64,000 bases of DNA, from the NCBI GenBank assembly GCA_001314545.1, contig LIHN01000012.1, positions 1 through 64,000 of the forward strand. The letters are read 5' to 3'. The notes under the pieces were generated by a model, which saw nothing but the letters and a program-made list of their open reading frames with translations, was not told the DNA's origin and ran no database searches. Each line of letters opens with the position of its first letter. The first letter of the stretch is position 1. Positions 18,030 through 26,739 of this stretch are shown in pieces. A program made the translations under genes and the position numbers. This DNA comes from Bacteroidetes bacterium HLUCCA01 (GTDB lineage Bacteria; Bacteroidota; Rhodothermia; Balneolales; HLUCCA01).

Positions 18030-18818
18030 ATGACAACCCTGAAAGAAGGCGTTCCCCGCCACATCCAGATTACCCGGTGGATTGAGCAGCAGATACGCGA
18101 CTGCAACTACAAACCCGATGAAAAACTACCCTCGGAGAACGACCTCGCCCAGCGGTTCGACGTAAGCCGGGTCACCATCCGCCGTGCCCTGCAGTCGCTG
18201 GAAAGCAACGGACTCATCTACCGCTGCCAGGGACTCGGATCTTTCGTGAGTGACACCCGCACCCCCCACAACCTGGTACGGCTCACAGATTTCAACGAGG
18301 ACATGAATCGTGCCGGACTCAAAGCCAGTTCAGTGGTCCGTCAGTTCACCACCGTAGAAGCTCCGGACTGGCTGGCTGAGCTCCTCGACATTGAAACCGG
18401 TCAGATGGTGGTGCAAATTGACCGACTCCGCCTCGGTAACGGCGAGCCTGTTGCCTATGACAGCACCTGGATGCCCATGTTCTACGGACAACTCATCAAA
18501 CCGGCCGACCTCGAGCACGCCACCATCTATAAAATCCTGGAAGAAAACTATGACATCCGCGTCATTCGCGGAACCTACCAGATCACGGCCGACCTGGCTG
18601 TAGAGGGACTGTGCATGGAACTGAAAACCCCGCCCGGCACCCCCCTGCTGCGCATCGACCGCTCCACCTACACCATCGGCAACAAGCCGCTGTACTACCA
18701 GAAACGCTACTACCGCACCGACCGCGTCATGTACGAAATGACCCTGGAACGCACGCGGAACGACCGCACCAACTCCGAGGAACTCCCCCTGAAGGAATTC
18801 GCCCCGGTTTTCCGGTAA
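18030..18818 (+). CDS. GntR-family (HutC/UTRA) transcriptional regulator
   Basis: The preferred ATG at 18030 gives 262 residues (MTTLKEGVPRHIQI...); an upstream in-frame ATG at 17958 lies inside the operator-like repeat and is less likely. The N-terminus is a winged-helix GntR domain (about 8-72; LAQRFDVSRVTIRRALQSL), followed by a UTRA effector-binding domain (about 90-250; YQITADLAVEG, then LLRIDRSTYTIGNKPLYYQK). UTRA regulators usually respond to sugars, sugar phosphates, histidine-like or phosphonate ligands, so its place facing a persulfide/thiosulfate module is unusual. Repeated CTTGTAT half-sites in the divergent region are the likely binding sites. Confidence 0.92.
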   Translation: MTTLKEGVPRHIQITRWIEQQIRDCNYKPDEKLPSENDLAQRFDVSRVTIRRALQSLESNGLIYRCQGLGSFVSDTRTPHNLVRLTDFNEDMNRAGLKASSVVRQFTTVEAPDWLAELLDIETGQMVVQIDRLRLGNGEPVAYDSTWMPMFYGQLIKPADLEHATIYKILEENYDIRVIRGTYQITADLAVEGLCMELKTPPGTPLLRIDRSTYTIGNKPLYYQKRYYRTDRVMYEMTLERTRNDRTNSEELPLKEFAPVFR

Positions 18819-18843
18819 GGCTGCATATTGTCGATGTCGGTGC

Positions 18844-18943
18844 GGCGGGCGGACGCTGTCCGATGAATAGGCGGCTAACCCCCGGCGGGCGGACGCTATT
18901 CGATGAAAAGGCGCCAAGACCCCGGCGGCCGAACGCCATCAGC
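18844..18943 (+). repeat. 40-bp tandem repeat, 2.5 copies
   Basis: Units begin at 18844, 18884 and 18924, each starting GGCGGGCGGACGCT or a close variant and continuing with TCGATGAA and AGGCG. The array fills the gap after the regulator gene. It belongs to the GC-rich minisatellite class seen elsewhere in the window. Confidence 0.85.
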
Positions 18944-19081
18944 ACTATACTTGTGCAGCGGGCAGCGGTCAACAGGCCGACCCGTTCGCCCGGGCAAGGG
19001 AACCAACCTCCGGACTCCATGCGTTATAGTGGCCATACAACACGTACCCAAACGCATCCCGCACACCCCTACCCCATCGGC

Positions 19082-19897
19082 ATGACCCATCCAACCATCT
19101 ACCGGCATATCGCCCTGCTGCTGCTCGCCCTCACCACCATCGCCAGCGCCGGCATCGCGCAAAACACCCCCGGCAGCGCCGGTGAAGGCGGCTCTCAGCC
19201 CGAAGACGATGAAGCGCGCGAAATTTACGAGGAGCTCGACCGACGGCTCGGGGCGGTCACCTACGAAACCGCCACCTTGAACATGCGCATCGTAGATCCC
19301 CGCGGTCGGGTACGCGAGCGAAATTTGGACACCTGGTCGTACAACGAGGATGACGTGCGCCAAAGCCTGGTCAAATTCAACGCCCCGGCCGATGTTCGCG
19401 GCACCGGATTGCTCACCCTGTCTGAGGGCGACACCGAGGTGCAGCGCTTCTACCTGCCCGCCCTCAACCGCATCCAGACCATCGCCGGATCAGGTCGGTC
19501 CGACCGCTTCATGGGCAGCGATTTCACCTATGACGACCTCGGCAGCCAGGATCCGGACGCCTTCACCTTCACCACCCTCTCCCACGACCGCCAGGCCGGC
19601 CGAATTACGGTCCGCGGCGAGCGAAACACCGAAGCCGCCTACGCATGGGCCGATTTCATGATCGATACCGAGCGGTATGTCCTGCTCAAGGCCACCTATT
19701 TTGCCGAAGACGGAACGGCGCTGCGCGAACTCACCGCTGACGACATTACCGAACTGCGCGAGGGCATCTGGCGCGCCGGCAAGCTCACCATGCGCGATTT
19801 AATTGAGGAGCGTTACACCGAACTGGTGTGGACTTCGCGCACCATCGATGAACCGATTAATCCCATGGTCTTCACCGAGCGGTACCTGCAGCGCTGA
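19082..19897 (+). CDS. Outer-membrane lipoprotein-sorting-like (LolA-fold) periplasmic protein
   Basis: The chosen ATG gives 271 residues with a signal peptide (MTHPTIYRHIALLLLALTTI, then ASAGIAQ). The open frame reaches back to 18611, but that extension runs through the regulator gene and a tandem repeat and is rejected. The mature part resembles the PF17131 family of LolA-like proteins: a lipid-shuttle half-barrel with strands such as RVRERNLDTWSY, RGTGLLTLSE and RIQTIAGSGRSDRFMGSDF. Relatives carry lipoproteins or hydrophobic molecules across the periplasm, often beside RND-type exporters. No such exporter is in the window, so the cargo is unknown. Confidence 0.8.
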   Translation: MTHPTIYRHIALLLLALTTIASAGIAQNTPGSAGEGGSQPEDDEAREIYEELDRRLGAVTYETATLNMRIVDPRGRVRERNLDTWSYNEDDVRQSLVKFNAPADVRGTGLLTLSEGDTEVQRFYLPALNRIQTIAGSGRSDRFMGSDFTYDDLGSQDPDAFTFTTLSHDRQAGRITVRGERNTEAAYAWADFMIDTERYVLLKATYFAEDGTALRELTADDITELREGIWRAGKLTMRDLIEERYTELVWTSRTIDEPINPMVFTERYLQR

Positions 19898-19953
19898 TTC
19901 CGGCACAGGCTGATGAAGCACTATCCCGCCTGTCAAGAGTCGGACCGGGAAAT

Positions 19954-21117
19954 CTACTCCTGCCCGGACTTCCGCTCGGCCAGCCGGCCGATCAGCAGCA
20001 CCGCAAACAGTCCCGCCAGCATCATGACCAGGGCCCAAATCACCGACGCCCTACCATCCCGTAGCCGGACATCCCCGTCTGCCCCGCTCCAGTCCGGTAC
20101 AAACGGCGCACTGCGAAGCAGCTTATACTTCACCGTCTCCACCACCACCGAAGGCTCCGTCACCGAAATATCGGTCCTGCCCGGAACCTCATCCCTGGCC
20201 TGAAGCTCCGCACCCAGCCTTCGGTACTCCGGCTGCAGGGTCGACTCCGGATCGCTGCGCAATTCCTCCACCACGGGCGCATCGCGCGAAACCACTTCAA
20301 TTCGCACCGATTCGGCATACTCACGGTCCTGAAACGGCCAGATCACGTACAACGACCCGATCATGAACCCGATCAGTACACAGATCGTGACAACGTAATA
20401 TCGTTGCAGCAACCAGCTCAACAGTCGCGAAAAAAGCATAATCCCGGTTACCATCCCCAGTCCGAACGGCACCAGCACCATCAGGGCCTCCATCGTTTCG
20501 GGTCCGCCCAGCTTACCGAACTGCAGCAGGATGAAATCGTATTTCCGCAAAATGAGCAGGATAAACGAGCCGGAAATGCCCGGCAGAATCATGGCCGTAA
20601 TGGCCAGCGCCCCGCTCATGAACACAAACGCCGCGTTCTCCGGTGTATCGGTGGGCACGAGGGTGACAATACGCAGTCCGATGGCGATACCCAGGACAAT
20701 CCACAGGGCGCGAGCTACCGTCAGCGAGCCGAGGTCGCGGTAGATGAGCCAGACCGAACCGGCAATCAGCCCGAAAAATAGTCCGTAAACCGGCTCGGGA
20801 TGGGCAAACATGAGCTCGGGCAGCCCGATGACGCGGGTGAAAAACAAGATGGCGGTAAATACACCGCTGAGCAGCACCAGCAGGAAAAACCAGTGCACGC
20901 GGGCAAACACCTCGCCGATTTGCAGCCGGAGTGCGGCGCGAAGCACATGGGTATCGGCGCTTTTGATGGCGTTGATGAGTCGCTCGTAAATGCCGGTGAT
21001 CAGCGCCATGGTCCCCCCGCTGACGCCCGGCACCACATCGGCCGAGCCCATCAAAAAGCCTTTGGCCAGCAGGGAAGGGATTTCAGTGAAGGTGGTCTGG
21101 TCGGGCTTCTCAGCCAT
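19954..21117 (-). CDS. DUF368/PopT-type polyprenyl-phosphate transporter
   Basis: The 387-residue inner-membrane protein begins with the DUF368 signature (LLAKGFLMGSADVVPGVSGGTMALI, here split: GFLMGSADVVPGVSGG at about 15-30) and repeats a related GISGSF motif near residue 185. DUF368 proteins have been described as recycling undecaprenyl phosphate across the membrane for wall and surface polymer synthesis, which fits the many glycan genes nearby. The usual length is about 280-310; here an extra, charged segment of some 90 residues (about 255-345) lies before the last helix and would face one side of the membrane. It overlaps the upstream UspA gene by 8 bp, so translation is probably coupled. 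Confidence 0.85.
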   Translation of the reverse strand: MAEKPDQTTFTEIPSLLAKGFLMGSADVVPGVSGGTMALITGIYERLINAIKSADTHVLRAALRLQIGEVFARVHWFFLLVLLSGVFTAILFFTRVIGLPELMFAHPEPVYGLFFGLIAGSVWLIYRDLGSLTVARALWIVLGIAIGLRIVTLVPTDTPENAAFVFMSGALAITAMILPGISGSFILLILRKYDFILLQFGKLGGPETMEALMVLVPFGLGMVTGIMLFSRLLSWLLQRYYVVTICVLIGFMIGSLYVIWPFQDREYAESVRIEVVSRDAPVVEELRSDPESTLQPEYRRLGAELQARDEVPGRTDISVTEPSVVVETVKYKLLRSAPFVPDWSGADGDVRLRDGRASVIWALVMMLAGLFAVLLIGRLAERKSGQE

Positions 21118-22084
21118 GCTGCTGTGGCCTCCAGGTCAGTACCGGCTTATTGGTAGCCTGCACCACTTTCTCGGTGGTTGATCCCAGGAACAGGTGGCTA
21201 AGACCGGAACGTCCATGCGTGGTGATGACCACCATATCGCAGTTATCGTTGGCATAATCCACAATTTCCGCGTAAGCCGAAACCGCGCGGTTGACTACAA
21301 TCTTGAGCTTCGAACGCTTCTCGCCACCACCCCGGGTTGAAATCAGCTGCAGCTGGGCACCATCACGTTTCAGGGAAAGTTCAAACTCCGGATGCTCCAG
21401 GGTCCAGGCTTCCAATTTATCCGCCAGTTTCCCGGTAATCGAGGTAATCTGATCTTTGCCCTTCTCGCGGGGTTCATCGTCGAGGGGCGAACCATGGAGT
21501 TCAATAACATGCAGCAGGGTAATTTCGGACTCCAGGGAATCGGCCAGGGCAACGGCGCCACGCAGGGCACGGAAAGAAAGCTTGCTGTAATCGGTAGGCA
21601 CCAGAATGCGGTCGATGTCGTCCGGCTGGGCGCCGACCGGGATGGCCAGCACAGGCACGCTCGACTTACGTACCACTTTCTCGGTGGTTGAACCCCAGAG
21701 GATGTCGCGACCACGCGTTCCGGTGGCACCCATCACCACCAGGTCGGCATCGTTCTGAGCGGCCAGGGTCACAATGGCGTCCGATGCCTTGATATCAACC
21801 TGCACCAGCGCCTCGCCCTGTTGCTCTTCCGGAATGTATTCCGCCATATCCGCTTTAAGTCGGGTCTCGCTCTCGGTGACCATGTGCGGGTAGATGTCCT
21901 TATCCAGGTTGATGGGCAGTCCGAGCCGGCTGATCGACTCGTTCAGGTATTTGAACGTGGGTATAACGTGGAGTAAGTCCACTTTTCCGCCGTATTTGCG
22001 GGTGAGTTCAACGCCGAAGGTGTAGGCTGCACGGGCGGCGTCAGAAAAATCGGTAGGGATGAGAATACGGTTTAATTTCAGCAT
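21110..22084 (-). CDS. Tandem universal stress protein (UspA) domains
   Basis: Two Usp domains make up 324 residues (about 3-150 and 160-320). Each keeps the ATP-binding loop: GATGTRGRDILWGSTTEKVV in the first and THGRSGLSHLFLGSTTEKVV in the second. Usp proteins bind ATP or related ligands and tune stress survival. Here the gene starts a two-gene minus-strand unit with the DUF368 transporter, overlapping it by 8 bp, so the Usp protein may regulate or respond to lipid-carrier supply. That functional link is inference. Confidence 0.92.
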   Translation of the reverse strand: MLKLNRILIPTDFSDAARAAYTFGVELTRKYGGKVDLLHVIPTFKYLNESISRLGLPINLDKDIYPHMVTESETRLKADMAEYIPEEQQGEALVQVDIKASDAIVTLAAQNDADLVVMGATGTRGRDILWGSTTEKVVRKSSVPVLAIPVGAQPDDIDRILVPTDYSKLSFRALRGAVALADSLESEITLLHVIELHGSPLDDEPREKGKDQITSITGKLADKLEAWTLEHPEFELSLKRDGAQLQLISTRGGGEKRSKLKIVVNRAVSAYAEIVDYANDNCDMVVITTHGRSGLSHLFLGSTTEKVVQATNKPVLTWRPQQHG

Positions 22085-22211
22085 GACGATGGGATTTCAG
22101 ATGAAGGTGCTAGCATACCGAAATATACAGGTTAAAATGCTGATTTCGTAGCTGTTGGATGGACATTGTGTGGTTGAAAAAGCCTGTTTTTCGGACACCC
22201 GGCAAAAATTC

Positions 22212-22853
22212 CTACCAGCCTTCGCGACCGATAAGCGGCACAAATTTGAATCCGCTGAGGATTTCCTCCTGAAAGTCGTCCTCGCCCAAACGGGTGATAA
22301 CATGCATGTGCTGGGAGGAGGTGTCGCCCACAGGAATGACCAGCCGACCGCCGGGTGCCAGCTGCGATTTCAGGCTCTCAGGAACCACCGGCGCCCCGGC
22401 CGTGACCACAATCCCGTCATACGGGGCATAGGCGCTCCAGCCCAGCGTACCGTCATCACATTTGAGCATGGGCCGGTAGCCGAGCTCACGCAGATGCTCC
22501 CGCGAACGCTCGTGCAGGGGACGGTGCCGCTCAATACTGTACACATTCAGGCCGAGCTCGCACAACACCGCGCACTGATAGCCCGACCCGGTGCCGATTT
22601 CCAGCACTTTCTGTCCGGCCTTCAGGTCGAGGAGCTCGGTTTGTCGGGCCACGGTATACGGCTGAGAGATGGTCTGGTCCAGACCGATGGGCAGGGCGAT
22701 GTCCTCGTAAGAACGAATCCACAGAGCAGAGTCCACAAAGGTGTGCCGGGGAATGGTGCGGATGGCGCCAAGTACACGTTCATCCCTGATGCCCTTCTCT
22801 CGCAGAAGAGCGACCAGGGCGGTGCGTTGTTTCTGATAACGGTTGGATAGCAT
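22212..22853 (-). CDS. pcm: Protein-L-isoaspartate O-methyltransferase
   Basis: The 213-residue enzyme repairs isoaspartyl residues using S-adenosylmethionine. It has the SAM-binding glycine motif LEIGTGSGYQCAVL, the preceding ISQPYTVARQTELL segment and the late motif IVVTAGAPVVPESL, all standard for Pcm. The N-terminus (MLSNRYQKQRTALV, then IRDERVLGAIRTIPRH) matches the family from its first residues, so the start is well supported. The start lies inside the 3' end of the upstream membrane glycosyltransferase gene, giving an unusually long 74-nt out-of-frame overlap that implies coupled expression. Confidence 0.95.
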   Translation of the reverse strand: MLSNRYQKQRTALVALLREKGIRDERVLGAIRTIPRHTFVDSALWIRSYEDIALPIGLDQTISQPYTVARQTELLDLKAGQKVLEIGTGSGYQCAVLCELGLNVYSIERHRPLHERSREHLRELGYRPMLKCDDGTLGWSAYAPYDGIVVTAGAPVVPESLKSQLAPGGRLVIPVGDTSSQHMHVITRLGEDDFQEEILSGFKFVPLIGREGW

Positions 22854-24657
22854 GGGGGAATATACGCAAATACAACCCCGATGCCAGCACCACCATGAAC
22901 GGCATCAGGTACAAACGGAACCGGGCATACCCGCTGGGACCACCCAGAATCCACAGGTACAATACCGCGGCCACAAGCATGAGCACCAGCAGCGGATACC
23001 GCCGGCCCAGCCACCACGCACCGACCAGGCTCCCCATCGCGAAAACCCCCAGGAACAGCATGTAGGCGACCGCATAGACCACCAGCACCGGGTCCTCGCG
23101 CAGCAGAATACGCACCGTACCCAAAAGTCCCTCCCTCGACAACGTATTCGTCAGGCCGATCTTCGCATTGTCGGGCTCGCGGAAGGTCCGCGTAAAGACC
23201 AGCCTCCCCGGGTCCATCAACGTCACGACCATGCCCCGAACGATGGTACGGACGTACAGAAGCCGGTTTTCGGCGAGGATTTCCCGGGCGAGGGTGCGCT
23301 TGGCCTCCTCCTCCCCGGCGAAGGTCTCCAGCTGCGGGGTTCCGCCATAACGACGGGCGTACGCGTCGCGAATCCGCTGCTGGGCTTCCAGGTGAGTGAT
23401 TCCCTCGCGGGCGGCCAGCACGAAGGCGGCATGACCGGTAAGGATATTCTCGGCGGCGATGGAAGTGTACGCCAGGCTTCCGTGCTGCTGGTAGTTGCGA
23501 AGCTGCCAGCTGAAAATAAAGACCATCGCACCGGCAAGGTAGAGGGCCGACAGGGCGAGGGGACGCCGTTTGCCCGCACCCATATACCACAGCGCGACGG
23601 TCAGAGCCGGCAGGGCCAGCCAGGGCGCGTACAGGGTGATGGGCTTGAACCAGGTGGCCAGTCCGAGGGCGAGTCCGCCGAGCAGGAAGAGGCTCCAGAC
23701 GGGTAGTCGGTCGAGGAAGCCGGGGGACTCATTACGGGCCACCGCACGCTGCACGCCGTAAGCACCCTCCGTCGGCAAAGCGGCACCGGCACGCCGCAGG
23801 CCGGAAACTTCTGCAGGATGCCCTCCAGCCACCGCGCGCTGCACGCCGGAAACTTCCGAAGGATGTCCCCCAGCCACCGCGCGCTGCACGCCGGAAACTT
23901 CCGAAGGATGCCCTCCAGCCACCGCGCGCTGCACGCCGGAAACTTCCGAAGGATGTCCCCCAGCCACCGCACGCTGCACACCGTAAGCACCCTCCGTCGG
24001 CAAAGCGGCACCGGCACGCCGCAGGCCGGAAACTTCTGCAGGATGCCCTCCAGCCACCGCGCGCTGCACGCCTACATACACCGCCAGCACCGATGCCGTG
24101 AGCAGCAGCACGAACCAGGGCTCGGGAACCAGCTCCTTGGAATACATCCACCAGGCCGGATCCAGGGCGATAACCAGCAGCATCGGCCAGGCGCGATCGA
24201 GTTTCAGCCGACGCAGCAGTCCCAGCAGCAAGGCCAGAACCCCGCACATGGCCAGAGTGTTCAGCCCGAACAGCACCCACGGACCGGCCGCGGGTCCCAC
24301 GACCCCATACACGGCGGCCAACAGCAAGGGATAGCCCGGCGGACGAATCATATCGGCGAAGGGATTGGTATCGGCGCTGCCGTAGCCCGGCGACAAGTAC
24401 CGGCCGGTCTCCAGCATCGACAGGGCATACTGCTCGTACAGAGGGGAATCGCCGTTGTACAGGCGATGGGTGTCGGGCCAGACGAGCAGGGCCAGCAACA
24501 GCCGGGAAACCAGCACCACAGCAATGAGCACCATCAGCGGTCGCATCGACCCGAAAAACTGTGACACCCCTCGCGGAAGGAGACGTTTCCGACCGGGACC
24601 GTCAGTTGGGTCGGACGCATCGGAATGGAAGTCATACTCGGAGGGTTTTTCAGCCAT
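22780..24657 (-). CDS. GT39/PMT-like membrane glycosyltransferase with a 15-residue repeat insert
   Basis: The 625-residue inner-membrane protein resembles ArnT/PMT-type transferases, which use polyprenyl-phosphate sugars. The first loop carries the acidic motif YNGDSPLYEQYALSM and is followed by RPPGYPLLLAAVYGV. Between helices, residues 197-301 are seven back-to-back 15-residue units of two kinds (VQRAVAGGHPSEVSG and LRRAGAALPTEGAYG), encoded by a 45-bp DNA tandem array and not part of the family fold. The C-terminal 24 residues overlap pcm. Upstream neighbours are a Wzi-like barrel gene and galE, so it probably decorates a surface glycan or lipid. The acceptor is unknown. Confidence 0.8.
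   Translation of the reverse strand: MAEKPSEYDFHSDASDPTDGPGRKRLLPRGVSQFFGSMRPLMVLIAVVLVSRLLLALLVWPDTHRLYNGDSPLYEQYALSMLETGRYLSPGYGSADTNPFADMIRPPGYPLLLAAVYGVVGPAAGPWVLFGLNTLAMCGVLALLLGLLRRLKLDRAWPMLLVIALDPAWWMYSKELVPEPWFVLLLTASVLAVYVGVQRAVAGGHPAEVSGLRRAGAALPTEGAYGVQRAVAGGHPSEVSGVQRAVAGGHPSEVSGVQRAVAGGHPSEVSGVQRAVAGGHPAEVSGLRRAGAALPTEGAYGVQRAVARNESPGFLDRLPVWSLFLLGGLALGLATWFKPITLYAPWLALPALTVALWYMGAGKRRPLALSALYLAGAMVFIFSWQLRNYQQHGSLAYTSIAAENILTGHAAFVLAAREGITHLEAQQRIRDAYARRYGGTPQLETFAGEEEAKRTLAREILAENRLLYVRTIVRGMVVTLMDPGRLVFTRTFREPDNAKIGLTNTLSREGLLGTVRILLREDPVLVVYAVAYMLFLGVFAMGSLVGAWWLGRRYPLLVLMLVAAVLYLWILGGPSGYARFRLYLMPFMVVLASGLYLRIFPHAIQPLSETTHRPGRSSAREGHQG
23755..24069 (-). repeat. 45-bp tandem array, seven units, in frame inside the GT39-like gene
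   Basis: In coding order the units are A-B-A'-A'-A'-A-B, then a partial A. A encodes VQRAVAGGHP(A/S)EVSG and B encodes LRRAGAALPTEGAYG; both are exactly 45 bp, so reading frame is kept. Near-identical DNA copies indicate recent expansion. Confidence 0.95.
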
Positions 24658-24666
24658 TCCTCCCTC

Positions 24667-26739
24667 CTAAAACCGGTACAGCAGCTGCAGCTGCAGGTGG
24701 GTATTCCACACATCGTAGCCGATATACTCGCCGGGGATCTCCGTGAGCTCCTTGTACTGATAATTCAGCGACTGTATGAAACTCAGCCGACCGCTCACGG
24801 TGAGTCGCTGCCAGGTAAACTGCCCGTCCAGCCCGAGGTTGACATCGGCGTAATGCCGGTACCGGGTGGTGGTGAACATGATGTAATACAAATCGTTGTT
24901 GTAGATGGTACGCTCCACGTACGCCCCGATGCGGGTGGTCCCGCGCAGGTAATCGAGCCCGAGGTACTGGGCATTGCTGCCCGGACCAATACCCGCACCC
25001 AGAATCTGCCCCCGGTGGGTATACCCATGGCGCACATGAGGATGCACATACCAGGTAGGATAATCGCGCACCCGCCAGGAGTTGGTTTTCTCCAGCTGGG
25101 TGAACTCCGAGCCGATGCGTACGAAGTGTCCGGGACTGCCCAGCGGGAAGAGCTTGTTCATGCCCAGAATCCAGGCCATGCCGTGCTCCGGAAGCTCGGT
25201 GAAATCGCGCCAGGAAGCCGGACGCGCATTGCGACCCCACTCGCCATAGACTTCCAGCTGGTCGCCGGGGGCTACGTACCGGATGTAGAGGGCAAATTTG
25301 TCGTCAAATTTGTGCCGGAGATCGGGCTCCAGCTGCTCCAGCCGGGTTTCAGGGATGTCTTCGTAGGGCGTGCGGAAAAAGGAAAACAGCGCCTGATCCC
25401 ATCGTTTGATGTCTTCGGAGTAGGCCAGAATGGTCCTGCCGGCACCCACGGTAAGCCCGGGCGTCCATCGGGGCGACCAGCTGAAGGCGAAACCCTGCAG
25501 CAGCCGCCAGTCGTCCGGTCGGGCGATGTAGTTCATCGGCAGGGTGTTGCCAAACCGGCGCGGCGGACGATGATCCATGCCTGAGGCCTCCAGCCGACCC
25601 CAGAACGCCTGAAATTCCACGTCCCCCGCAGGCGTGCGAAGCGGTCGTTCACTGCGGATGGTAGCGTGGAGGAAGCCCTCGGCGTTGTTGGTCATCAGCA
25701 GGGCGTTGCGCTGGCCCGGTCCCCACCAGAACGATCGGGTGGATACACCCGCAGCAATTCCGCGGTGCACGAGCAGCGCTTCGGAATTGCCGGGCACCAG
25801 GCGGAGGTAGGGAGCGTTTCGATAGTAATTAGGTCTGTCTATGCGGTTATACAAATATTGATAGTGATACCGCCAGACAAAATCCTCCAGTTCAAGGTCC
25901 AACGTCTCGTAGCGGGCACTTTCGTTGTAGAAAACCGTGGGATTCAGCCGGAGGTGCAGGGGACCAAACCGGGCACTGGCCTGAACCGACCACAGGCTGG
26001 TGAGTCCGCGGGACGGGAAGATGGCTTCGAGATTGGTGCCGTGGGCCAATTTGCTGTTGTACACGGTGGCCGTGCGGATATGCTCGAGGCGTACATTAAA
26101 TCGTGCACTGCCGGCGCGAAGCCGGGTGTCAGGAAGTACCTGCAGCAAGGCCGACCGCCGCGCGGAATATTCCTGCAGGTCGCGACGATACTGTATGCGC
26201 GCTTCGCGAAGCGACCGGTGCCATCGAAGTCGCGCGCCCAGTTGCCATAGCGACGGTCGGGGACCAGCCGATGCCGGTACGTTTCCGGGTGCATGCAGGG
26301 TCAGCGCTGAGGGACGAATGATGAATCCGTTGCGAAGCGGGAGGTCGCCGCTGAGTTGTCCGTACCGCGCCAGCAGCAGATTGGCATCGTGCAGGGCGGG
26401 ATTTGGATCTGGCTGCAGTCCGCCGCTGCGGTCACGATCGCCGTCGGGTCGCAGCCGTTGTTCCTGCCCCGTTACCCCGACCACGTTCGGATAGGCCGTC
26501 GGCGGAGCAACAGCACAATCTGCATCCCGGAAGGTACCGGGAACCGTCGGCGCAGCAACGGCACGATCTGCATCCCGGAAAGTGCCGGGAACCGTCGCCC
26601 CCGTTGTATTTGTCCATGCGAATAAACAAATACCAAGAATGCCACCGCGAAACCATGCCTGAAATCCATCAAAAGATGCGGGTGGTTTCACGGGAGGGTT
26701 CCTCAATTCGCTTCGGGCGCGGTGAGGGTTTGCTGCCAC
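24667..26739 (-). CDS. Wzi-like capsule-assembly outer-membrane barrel
   Basis: The frame encodes 690 residues ending in YRF, a barrel-type terminus. The middle carries the Wzi-family hallmark FWWGPGQRNALLMTNNAEGF and later barrel strands; the helical-bundle part at about 105-160 (LHDANLLLARYGQLSGDLPL) also fits. Wzi-like proteins are surface barrels associated with capsule or exopolysaccharide attachment or export. The N-terminal 80 residues hold a hydrophobic segment (GGILGICLFAWTN) that may be the signal anchor, followed by two 16-residue repeats encoded by a 48-bp DNA repeat. The start overlaps the 3' end of galE by 37 bp and the stop is 9 bp before the GT39-like gene. A later start is possible. 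Confidence 0.8.
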   Translation of the reverse strand: MAANPHRARSELRNPPVKPPASFDGFQAWFRGGILGICLFAWTNTTGATVPGTFRDADRAVAAPTVPGTFRDADCAVAPPTAYPNVVGVTGQEQRLRPDGDRDRSGGLQPDPNPALHDANLLLARYGQLSGDLPLRNGFIIRPSALTLHAPGNVPASAGPRPSLWQLGARLRWHRSLREARIQYRRDLQEYSARRSALLQVLPDTRLRAGSARFNVRLEHIRTATVYNSKLAHGTNLEAIFPSRGLTSLWSVQASARFGPLHLRLNPTVFYNESARYETLDLELEDFVWRYHYQYLYNRIDRPNYYRNAPYLRLVPGNSEALLVHRGIAAGVSTRSFWWGPGQRNALLMTNNAEGFLHATIRSERPLRTPAGDVEFQAFWGRLEASGMDHRPPRRFGNTLPMNYIARPDDWRLLQGFAFSWSPRWTPGLTVGAGRTILAYSEDIKRWDQALFSFFRTPYEDIPETRLEQLEPDLRHKFDDKFALYIRYVAPGDQLEVYGEWGRNARPASWRDFTELPEHGMAWILGMNKLFPLGSPGHFVRIGSEFTQLEKTNSWRVRDYPTWYVHPHVRHGYTHRGQILGAGIGPGSNAQYLGLDYLRGTTRIGAYVERTIYNNDLYYIMFTTTRYRHYADVNLGLDGQFTWQRLTVSGRLSFIQSLNYQYKELTEIPGEYIGYDVWNTHLQLQLLYRF
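26501..26596 (-). repeat. 48-bp direct repeat, two copies, in frame in the Wzi-like gene
   Basis: Units 26501-26548 and 26549-26596 differ at a handful of positions and encode TVPGTFRDADRAVAAP and TVPGTFRDADCAVAPP. The 48-bp period keeps the frame. Confidence 0.9.

Noticed and set aside
18611-19081. N-terminal extension of the LolA-like protein
   Set aside because: It overlaps the regulator gene in another frame and a 40-bp repeat; the signal peptide starts at 19082.
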